Positions 1 to 4,215 of a DNA stretch of 6,366 nt are shown piece by piece. The DNA comes from an uncultured Legionellaceae bacterium (GTDB lineage: Bacteria; Pseudomonadota; Gammaproteobacteria; Legionellales; Legionellaceae): positions 1-6,366 of the forward strand of contig CAISSD010000125.1 in NCBI GenBank assembly GCA_903887975.1, read 5' to 3'. Position numbers and translations under genes: made by a program. How positions within the stretch are numbered: position 1 is the first letter of the stretch; each line of letters begins with the position of its first letter. The notes below the pieces were generated by a model. It ran no database searches and was not told the origin of the DNA. It saw only the letters and a program-made list of their open reading frames with translations.

Positions 1-413
1 ATGGTTTTTTGTTCCAGTTGTTGGGCGGAAAATGTTTCTGGCGGATTAAGGTTTTTGACCAAAAATTGCGATTCACTGGTTAAATAGGGATTGGAAAAAT
101 CAACCAACGTTTCTCGTGCCACGGTGATTGTGATGGCGCTTACTGCCATATCAACGTCATGGGTTGCAACGGCATTTAATAATTGAGCCGTACGCATGGG
201 TTTGAACACGCAGGTTCGATGTAGGTTCTTGCAAAGATTGGTCATCATGGCGATATCAAAGCCGTGAACCTGTTTTTTGCTACTCTGCACCACAAAAGGG
301 GGTAAAAAATTGGCAACGGCCACCGTGAGCGGTTTTTCTGTGGGGGATGGCTTAGACCAAAGGGTGGTTGAACAAACCAAAATCAATAGGGTTATCCATG
401 CGTGTAATTTCAT
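1..413 (-). CDS. Periplasmic amino-acid-type solute-binding protein, partial (N-terminal 137 residues)
   Basis: This is the first part of a family 3 extracellular solute-binding protein, the periplasmic receptor that passes small polar ligands, often amino acids, to an ABC importer. The gene runs off the left edge of the window. The ATG at 413 is preceded by GGAG about 11 bases upstream. Residues 1-20 form a signal peptide: a short basic start, then a hydrophobic core (WITLLILV), with cleavage likely near S20. A cysteine at 14 follows LILV, which is a poor lipobox, so a soluble periplasmic product is more likely than a lipoprotein. Family landmarks are GFDIAMM at 51-57 and the stretch from DVDMAVSAITIT (87-98) through ARETLVDFSNPY (99-110), matching the conserved segment around the ligand-binding arginine (here R100). 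No permease or ATPase gene is visible, so the ligand is unknown. Some homologues are sensor or enzyme domains, which the missing C-terminus could reveal. Confidence 0.85.
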   Translation of the reverse strand, partial: MKLHAWITLLILVCSTTLWSKPSPTEKPLTVAVANFLPPFVVQSSKKQVHGFDIAMMTNLCKNLHRTCVFKPMRTAQLLNAVATHDVDMAVSAITITVARETLVDFSNPYLTSESQFLVKNLNPPETFSAQQLEQKT

Positions 414-443
414 AAACGAAGAAGCTCCAGTGATTTTTATAAA

Positions 444-449
444 AGTATA
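444..449 (-). promoter_or_regulatory. Probable -10 box for the solute-binding protein gene
   Basis: On the minus strand this reads TATACT, one mismatch from the sigma-70 -10 consensus. It lies about 30 bases upstream of the ATG at 413, predicting a start site near 437 and a leader of roughly 25 bases. No good -35 box sits 16-18 bases upstream, so the promoter is either weak or activator-dependent. It overlaps the expected -35 position of the divergent Kdo hydroxylase promoter. Confidence 0.45.
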
Positions 450-466
450 GCCTATTTACGTTTGCT

Positions 467-475
467 TGATATAAT
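467..475 (+). promoter_or_regulatory. Extended -10 promoter of the Kdo hydroxylase gene
   Basis: TGATATAAT is a perfect TATAAT hexamer preceded by the TGn extension that can replace a good -35 box. The expected -35 position (447-452, ATAGCC) is indeed poor. The predicted start site is near 482, giving a leader of about 25 bases with an AGAGGA-type ribosome binding site at 492-497 before the ATG at 507. Confidence 0.55.
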
Positions 476-488
476 CTTCTTCAAGATT
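473..488. repeat. Short inverted repeat over the Kdo hydroxylase start site
   Basis: AATCTT and AAGATT form perfect 6-base arms around a 4-base CTTC spacer. The left arm overlaps the last bases of the TATAAT box and the centre falls on the predicted transcription start. It could be an operator half-site pair or a chance A+T-rich palindrome. No known regulator is recognised. Confidence 0.4.
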
Positions 489-506
489 TAAAGAGGATAG
501 GGACGT

Positions 507-1373
507 ATGAAGCAATCAGCATTACTCACCATTGAACAAAATGCGCATGAGATGGATCAATTATGTTTGGATGAAGTGGTTTTGGGTTTGGAGCTTGGCG
601 CCATTATTTATTTTCCAAATTTAACCTTTGTATTAGAACCACAGGAGCAGGGCGTTTTTTCTGAAGGAATTTTGCATGGGAAAAGCAAAAACATCAGTTA
701 TGATCACATCAAAAAGCAAGTTTCAGGGGCCAACACGCGCGATGAACGCGATATTTTAATGATCATGATGCGTCGTTTTGCCATTCATGCCCATGATTTG
801 GTATGTACCACCGTGCCTTCTTATCAAAATCATTTAAAATGGGGGCGAACCAGTTATCGACCTGCCGAAATTAAAGGACGAAAAACCTCAAAACGCAAAG
901 ATGACACGCGCTTACACGTGGACGCATTCACAGCCACACCCGTTCAAGGGTTACGAATTTTAAGGGTGTTTTGTAATATTAATCCCCATGGTGTGCCGCG
1001 TTCTTGGCATGTTGGAGAAGACTTTGCAACCGTATTGGCGCGTTTTAAGCCACAGTTACCTCGATATCGCCCATGGCAGGCCAGGATGTTGCATTGGGCA
1101 AACATAACCAAAAGTTTACGTAGCGAATATGATCATTATATGTTGCATTTGCATGATGGCATGAAACTGGATGATGGCTATCAAGCCTCTGTGGACAAAC
1201 AACACATTGATTTTCCCGCACAAAGTACTTGGATGGTGTTTACGGATCACGTCTCACATGCCGCATTAAGTGGGCAATATTTATTGGAGCAGACGTTTTA
1301 TTTGCCAGTATCGGCCATGCATGATCCCACTCAGTCGCCATTAGAACAATTAATCGGTGTTACTGCAATTTAA
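507..1373 (+). CDS. kdoO: Kdo hydroxylase, Fe(II)/2-oxoglutarate-dependent dioxygenase family
   Basis: The 288-residue product resembles KdoO, an enzyme of Burkholderia and Yersinia that uses iron, oxygen and 2-oxoglutarate to hydroxylate carbon 3 of the outer Kdo sugar on lipid A precursors, giving Ko in the LPS inner core. Length fits the family. The metal-binding HxD pair is visible as H137 and D139 in RLHVDAF. The distal histidine is likely H251 in DHVSHAALSGQYLLEQTF (247-264), with H248 the alternative. R150 and R153 in GLRILRVFCNINPHG are candidates for structural or 2-oxoglutarate contacts. There is no signal peptide or membrane segment, which suits action at the cytoplasmic face of the inner membrane. 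The ATG at 507 follows AGAGGA. The gene stands alone with its own promoter and converges on the toxin-antitoxin pair with one base between stops. The family call is firm. The exact substrate is inferred, and no other LPS gene is in view. Confidence 0.85.
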   Translation: MKQSALLTIEQNAHEMDQLCLDEVVLGLELGAIIYFPNLTFVLEPQEQGVFSEGILHGKSKNISYDHIKKQVSGANTRDERDILMIMMRRFAIHAHDLVCTTVPSYQNHLKWGRTSYRPAEIKGRKTSKRKDDTRLHVDAFTATPVQGLRILRVFCNINPHGVPRSWHVGEDFATVLARFKPQLPRYRPWQARMLHWANITKSLRSEYDHYMLHLHDGMKLDDGYQASVDKQHIDFPAQSTWMVFTDHVSHAALSGQYLLEQTFYLPVSAMHDPTQSPLEQLIGVTAI

Positions 1374-1374
1374 G

Positions 1375-1671
1375 TTACAAGGAGATTCGTTGTTTATTTT
1401 TTTCCAAAATTAATTTATAACCGCATGCATGTGAAATATTAATGAAATTGCTTAATTTTATATCTTCTTGTGTTCCGGATCTTATGTTTTGAATCACAGT
1501 TGCTGATAAATCTGTTTCTGTTGCTAATTTTCTTACCGATTTATGAGCATCATTCATCATGGCCAGGATCGTCTCAGAAAGAATAAATTCTTGATATTCT
1601 TTTTCAAATACTTCTTGAAACGCTTTATCGTTCATTTCACGTTCAAATGTAGATAAATGTGTTTTAGTCAT
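1375..1671 (-). CDS. XRE-family antitoxin of a HigBA-like toxin-antitoxin pair
   Basis: This 98-residue protein is the second gene of a toxin-antitoxin operon. Its expected role is to bind and neutralise the upstream toxin and, with it, repress the operon promoter. A helix-turn-helix of Cro/C1 type lies at about residues 44-66 (KSVRKLATETDLSATVIQNIRSG spans it; key parts are KLA, DLSATVIQNIRSG). The charged N-terminal part (9-33, FEREMNDKAFQEVFEKEY and on) is probably helical and may contact the toxin. I chose the ATG at 1671 because AGGTGA lies just upstream at good spacing. A longer in-frame start at 1701 adds ten residues of the toxin's reading region (MLIGLKQVTI) and has no clear ribosome site. 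The ATG overlaps the toxin's last codons by 8 bases (ATGACTAA), so translation is probably coupled. Base composition is visibly A+T-rich. Family assignment is by HTH pattern and context. Confidence 0.8.
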   Translation of the reverse strand: MTKTHLSTFEREMNDKAFQEVFEKEYQEFILSETILAMMNDAHKSVRKLATETDLSATVIQNIRSGTQEDIKLSNFINISHACGYKLILEKNKQRISL

Positions 1672-2041
1672 AATAGTCACCTGTTTTAATCCGATTAACA
1701 TACAAAGTTCTTTTTTTCAAAGCATTTTCTTTTTCTCGGACTGGTAATTTTTGTTGTTTCTTTCTAAAACCATTGGTCACAACGATTTTTTTTCCCTCAT
1801 AAAAGAAGCATAAAAACCTGTCGGGTTGAGGTTTAAAAGCATAAATTTTGTCACCTTCAAACCTAAATTTTGTTTTATCTTGAATTTCTCCCACATCCCC
1901 CATGCGTTTAAATAACTTTAATAGTTGAATGCGTTCACGAGGATTGAGGTTATTATAATATTCCAATGCTTCACTGTAATGTGTTTCATCAAAATACCAC
2001 TCTATCGTCAAAACATCTCCAATATAAGCAATAAATTCCAT
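1664..2041 (-). CDS. HigB/RelE-like toxin (type II toxin-antitoxin, Gp49-like family)
   Basis: This small basic protein (125 residues from this start) resembles the RelE/ParE superfamily branch often annotated as HigB or phage Gp49-like. Members of the RelE/HigB branch act as ribosome-dependent mRNA interferases. The recognisable core is the C-terminal half: DKIYAFKPQPDRFLCFFYEG (64-83), then VVTNGFRKKQQKLPVRE (87-103) and a final basic helix. In relatives the FYF-like strand and the GFxKKxQKxP segment are conserved, with lysines and arginines there serving RNA binding or catalysis. The N-terminus (MEFIAYIGDVLTIEWYFDE) differs from typical HigB. Toxin-before-antitoxin order is the usual higBA order. 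Start choice is uncertain: an ATG at 2053 adds MDRN, but the predicted promoter would start transcription just downstream of it, and a GGA lies 7 bases before the ATG at 2041. The C-terminus overlaps the antitoxin start. Toxicity is inferred from family only. Confidence 0.78.
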   Translation of the reverse strand: MEFIAYIGDVLTIEWYFDETHYSEALEYYNNLNPRERIQLLKLFKRMGDVGEIQDKTKFRFEGDKIYAFKPQPDRFLCFFYEGKKIVVTNGFRKKQQKLPVREKENALKKRTLYVNRIKTGDYYD

Positions 2042-2052
2042 ATTTCTATCCA

Positions 2053-2075
2053 TAATTGTACCACTTTAATTGTAC
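2053..2075. repeat. Two 9-base direct repeats at the toxin promoter (possible antitoxin operator)
   Basis: On the minus strand GTACAATTA occurs twice, at 2075-2067 and 2061-2053, with a 14-base start-to-start spacing. The second copy contains the -10 box and the first lies within the promoter spacer. HigBA-type complexes commonly repress their own promoter, so the placement suits an operator. Many XRE operators are inverted rather than direct repeats, so the assignment is tentative. Confidence 0.4.
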
Positions 2076-2083
2076 GGCGTCAA
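2055..2083 (-). promoter_or_regulatory. Sigma-70 promoter of the toxin-antitoxin operon
   Basis: Reading the minus strand, TTGACG (2083-2078) and TACAAT (2060-2055) are separated by exactly 17 bases, each one mismatch from consensus. The predicted start site is about 2046-2049. That leaves almost no leader for the ATG at 2041 and lies downstream of the ATG at 2053. The promoter sits just beyond the groEL terminator, so the pair is transcribed independently of groES-groEL. Confidence 0.65.
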
Positions 2084-2104
2084 AAATTTACGATCGTTTT
2101 CATA

Positions 2105-2131
2105 AAAAAACCCGCACGAAGCGGGTTTTTT
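2105..2131 (-). terminator. Rho-independent terminator of the groES-groEL operon
   Basis: A perfect 11-base stem (GCGGG/CCCGC core flanked by A6/T6 tracts) closes a 5-base loop. It begins 17 bases beyond the groEL stop at 2149-2151. In the minus-strand RNA the hairpin ends in a run of U residues. The symmetrical A/T tracts mean it could also stop transcription arriving from the opposite side. Confidence 0.93.
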
Positions 2132-2148
2132 AAGGGAAGATGGGCTTG

Positions 2149-3795
2149 TTACATCATGCCGCCCATACCACCCATTCCACCCATGCCGCCCATATCGCCG
2201 CCTGCAGGTGCATCATCTTTCTTAGGAAGATCAGCAACCATACATTCGGTGGTCAACATCAAGCTTGCAACAGATGCTGCATTTTGTAACGCGGTACGTG
2301 TGACTTTGGTGGGGTCCAAAATACCCAAATCCACCATGTCGCCGTATTCGCCTGTGGCCGCATTAAAGCCATAGTTCCCTTTGTTTTCAGCAATTTTGTT
2401 GACAATCACCGATGCTTCATAGCCGGCGTTGCTCACAATTTGACGCAAAGGAGATTCAATGGCACGACGCAAAATGTCAATACCCATTTCTTGGTCGTGG
2501 TTGTCGCCTTTAATGCCATCCAACGCTTTTTGTGCGCGAATTAATGCAACACCACCACCAGCAACAATACCTTCTTCAACGGCTGCTCGTGTTGCGTGTA
2601 GTGCATCTTCAACGCGTGCTTTTTTCTCTTTCATCTCAACTTCAGTGGCAGCACCGACTTTAATCACCGCAACACCACCTGCCAATTTGGCCACGCGTTC
2701 TTGGAGTTTTTCACGATCGTAGTCTGATGAGGTTTCTTCCATTTGCGCACGAATTTGTGTGATCCGCTCTTGAATTTCAGAAGCCTTGCCTTCACCGTCA
2801 ATGATGGTGGTGTTTTCTTTGGTCACAACAACACGTTTTGCAGAGCCCAAATCAGCCAAAGTTGTGGTTTCAAGGCTTTTGCCAATTTCTTCAGAAATGA
2901 CTTGACCTTGAGTTAAGATGGCAATGTCTTGCAACATGGCTTTACGGCGATCACCAAAGCCAGGTGCTTTAATCGCACAGACTTTAACAATACCACGCAT
3001 GGTGTTGACCACCAACGTTGCCAATGCTTCGCCTTCAACGTCTTCAGCAATGATGACCAAAGGACGTCCTGATTTAGCAACACCTTCAAGAACGGGCAAC
3101 ATGTCACGAATATTGGATATTTTTTTATCAACCAATAAAATGTACGGATGCTCAAGTTCTGCAGTCATGTTTTGTTGGTTGTTGATGAAGTAAGGAGAAA
3201 TGTAGCCGCGATCAAATTGCATGCCTTCAACCACCAACAATTCATTTTCCAAGCCATTACCATCTTCAACCGTAATCACGCCTTCTTTACCAACTTTGGC
3301 CATCGCATCGGCAATGATTTGGCCAACAGCTTCGTCAGAGTTTGCAGAAATGGTGCCCACTTGTGCAATCGCCTTGCTGTCTTTGCATGGTTTTGACATG
3401 GCTTTGAGTTCTTTGGTGATGGTCAATACGGCTTTATCAATACCGCGTTTTAAATCCATGGGATTCATGCCCGCAGCAACTGCTTTGTGACCTTCTACCA
3501 AAATAGAGCGCGCCAAGACAGTGGCGGTGGTGGTGCCATCGCCAGCATTGTCGGAGGTTTTGGACGCCACTTCTTTAACCATTTGTGCGCCCATGTTTTT
3601 GAAGCGATCTTCAAATTCGATTTCTTTGGCTACAGACACGCCGTCTTTGGTGACGGTTGGTGCACCGTAAGATTTTTCCAACACCACATTGCGACCTCTT
3701 GGGCCCATGGTGACTTGTACTGCATTGGCCAGAGCATTAACACCTGCCAACATGAGTTGACGAGCATCGTCGCCAAAACGTAGTTCTTTTGCCAT
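2149..3795 (-). CDS. groEL: Chaperonin GroEL (60 kDa, Hsp60)
   Basis: GroEL forms the double seven-membered ring in the cytoplasm that encloses unfolded proteins and, with GroES, lets them fold in an ATP-driven cycle. At 548 residues it is full length. ATP-site landmarks are present: GPRG at 31-34, TKDGVSVAKEIE with D51, and DGTTTAT at 86-92, with D86 equivalent to E. coli D87 (numbers are one lower because E. coli has one more N-terminal residue). The catalytic aspartate is D397 in the EDALHATRAAVEEG segment, followed by AGGGVAL (412-418). The C-terminal tail is the usual flexible glycine-methionine repeat (GGDMGGMGGM and on, 532-548), seen in DNA as a 9-base-period repeat. The start ATG at 3795 follows GAGGAG (3809-3804). 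It is 26 bases downstream of groES in one operon with no internal promoter evident, and a terminator follows. Nothing is missing or unusual. Confidence 0.99.
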   Translation of the reverse strand: MAKELRFGDDARQLMLAGVNALANAVQVTMGPRGRNVVLEKSYGAPTVTKDGVSVAKEIEFEDRFKNMGAQMVKEVASKTSDNAGDGTTTATVLARSILVEGHKAVAAGMNPMDLKRGIDKAVLTITKELKAMSKPCKDSKAIAQVGTISANSDEAVGQIIADAMAKVGKEGVITVEDGNGLENELLVVEGMQFDRGYISPYFINNQQNMTAELEHPYILLVDKKISNIRDMLPVLEGVAKSGRPLVIIAEDVEGEALATLVVNTMRGIVKVCAIKAPGFGDRRKAMLQDIAILTQGQVISEEIGKSLETTTLADLGSAKRVVVTKENTTIIDGEGKASEIQERITQIRAQMEETSSDYDREKLQERVAKLAGGVAVIKVGAATEVEMKEKKARVEDALHATRAAVEEGIVAGGGVALIRAQKALDGIKGDNHDQEMGIDILRRAIESPLRQIVSNAGYEASVIVNKIAENKGNYGFNAATGEYGDMVDLGILDPTKVTRTALQNAASVASLMLTTECMVADLPKKDDAPAGGDMGGMGGMGGMGGMM

Positions 3796-3821
3796 GATTT
3801 GTTCTCCTCATTCATCTACAA

Positions 3822-4112
3822 TTATTTTTCAATGACCGCCATAATGTCGTCTTCACGCATGACAACGACTTCTTGACCATTTATTTTGACTTCAGTGCCA
3901 GAGTATTTGCCAAACAAAACCACATCACCCACCTTAACAGCCAAAGCACGGACATCACCGCTGTCCAATACTTTACCATTGCCGACGGCCATGACCTCAC
4001 CGCGCATGGGTTTTTCAGCAGCACTGTCAGGGATGACAATACCACCTGCCGTGGTGCGCTCTTCTTCCAAACGACGTACAACAACTCTATCGTGCAAAGG
4101 ACGAATGTTCAT
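3822..4112 (-). CDS. groES: Co-chaperonin GroES (10 kDa, Hsp10)
   Basis: GroES is the heptameric lid that caps the GroEL ring and closes the folding chamber. The 96-residue length is typical. The N-terminus MNIRPLHDRVVVRR is characteristic. The mobile loop that binds GroEL spans about residues 17-33, with the hydrophobic contact tripeptide I25-V26-I27 in TTAGGIVIPDSAAEKP. The remainder carries the family's GDVVLFGKYSGTEVKINGQE pattern at 62-81 and ends in REDDIMAVIE. The ATG at 4112 is preceded by AGGAG (4126-4122). It is the first gene of the two-gene operon with groEL. A heat-shock promoter is recognisable about 70 bases upstream, so induction by RpoH on protein-folding stress is expected. 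No CIRCE element is present, which argues against HrcA control. Confidence 0.99.
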   Translation of the reverse strand: MNIRPLHDRVVVRRLEEERTTAGGIVIPDSAAEKPMRGEVMAVGNGKVLDSGDVRALAVKVGDVVLFGKYSGTEVKINGQEVVVMREDDIMAVIEK

Positions 4113-4147
4113 TTTCGTTTTCTCCTGGTTAAGTTTTAAGTTTGCGG

Positions 4148-4153
4148 TATAAT
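4148..4153 (+). promoter_or_regulatory. Probable -10 box of dsbD
   Basis: A perfect TATAAT lies 62 bases before the dsbD ATG at 4216, predicting a start near 4160 and a leader of about 55 bases. The -35 region around 4125-4131 is poor (CTGGTT or TGGTTA depending on spacing). On the opposite strand the same DNA reads TTATAC, so a weak housekeeping promoter for groES could share it. Confidence 0.5.
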
Positions 4154-4155
4154 TT

Positions 4156-4169
4156 GCGTTGTTTAACGC
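4156..4169 (-). other. Small hairpin at the 5' end of the predicted groES mRNA
   Basis: GCGTT and AACGC form 5-base arms around a 4-base loop. With transcription from the heat-shock promoter starting near 4173, the groES message would begin only a few bases before this hairpin. A hairpin close to a 5' end can slow RNase E-dependent decay; that role here is inference from position only. Confidence 0.35.
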
Positions 4170-4180
4170 TATTGAATGGC

Positions 4181-4208
4181 ATATGGGGGCTTTTATTGTG
4201 TTTTCAAG
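4181..4208 (-). promoter_or_regulatory. Sigma-32 (RpoH) heat-shock promoter of groES-groEL
   Basis: On the minus strand the -35 box reads CCCTTGAAA (core CTTGAA at 4208-4203) and the -10 box CCCCATAT (4188-4181), with a 14-base spacer. Both match the E. coli sigma-32 consensus (CTTGAA, CCCCATnT) and the normal spacing. The predicted start is near 4173, about 60 bases before the groES ATG. The promoter lies inside the dsbD leader, and its -35 box is the reverse complement of the dsbD ribosome binding site. Confidence 0.88.
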
Positions 4209-4211
4209 GGA
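4206..4211 (+). promoter_or_regulatory. Ribosome binding site that fixes the dsbD start
   Basis: AAGGGA lies 4-5 bases before the ATG at 4216. It supports that ATG over the in-frame TTG at 4159 and the ATG at 4183, neither of which has a comparable site. The same base pairs form part of the sigma-32 -35 box on the other strand. Confidence 0.65.
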
Positions 4212-4215
4212 TCAC

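Noticed and set aside
354..413. Lipoprotein signal in the solute-binding protein
   Set aside because: C14 is preceded by ILV, and valine at the position before cysteine does not fit a lipobox; an ordinary signal peptide explains the N-terminus.
1371..1420. Terminator between kdoO and the antitoxin gene
   Set aside because: Only a 4-base ACAA/TTGT pairing with a 9-base loop is found near a T-rich run; too weak to call.
2152..2200. Tandem repeat of 9-base period as a separate repeat element
   Set aside because: It encodes the normal GGM repeats of the GroEL C-terminal tail and needs no other explanation.
1925..2374. Plus-strand open frame across the toxin start, terminator and groEL tail
   Set aside because: It runs through a strong terminator and opposite two better-supported genes; its proline-rich stretch is only the reverse of the GroEL glycine-methionine repeat.
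4159..4215. Longer dsbD reading frame starting at TTG 4159 or ATG 4183
   Set aside because: It would put up to 19 extra residues before the signal peptide, has no ribosome binding site, and the TTG coincides with the predicted transcription start. AAGGGA before 4216 and the basic MKK start decide for 4216.
4113..4215. CIRCE operator or HrcA control of groES
   Set aside because: No TTAGCACTC-N9-GAGTGCTAA or close variant is present in the groES upstream region; the only inverted repeat is the short GCGTT/AACGC pair.
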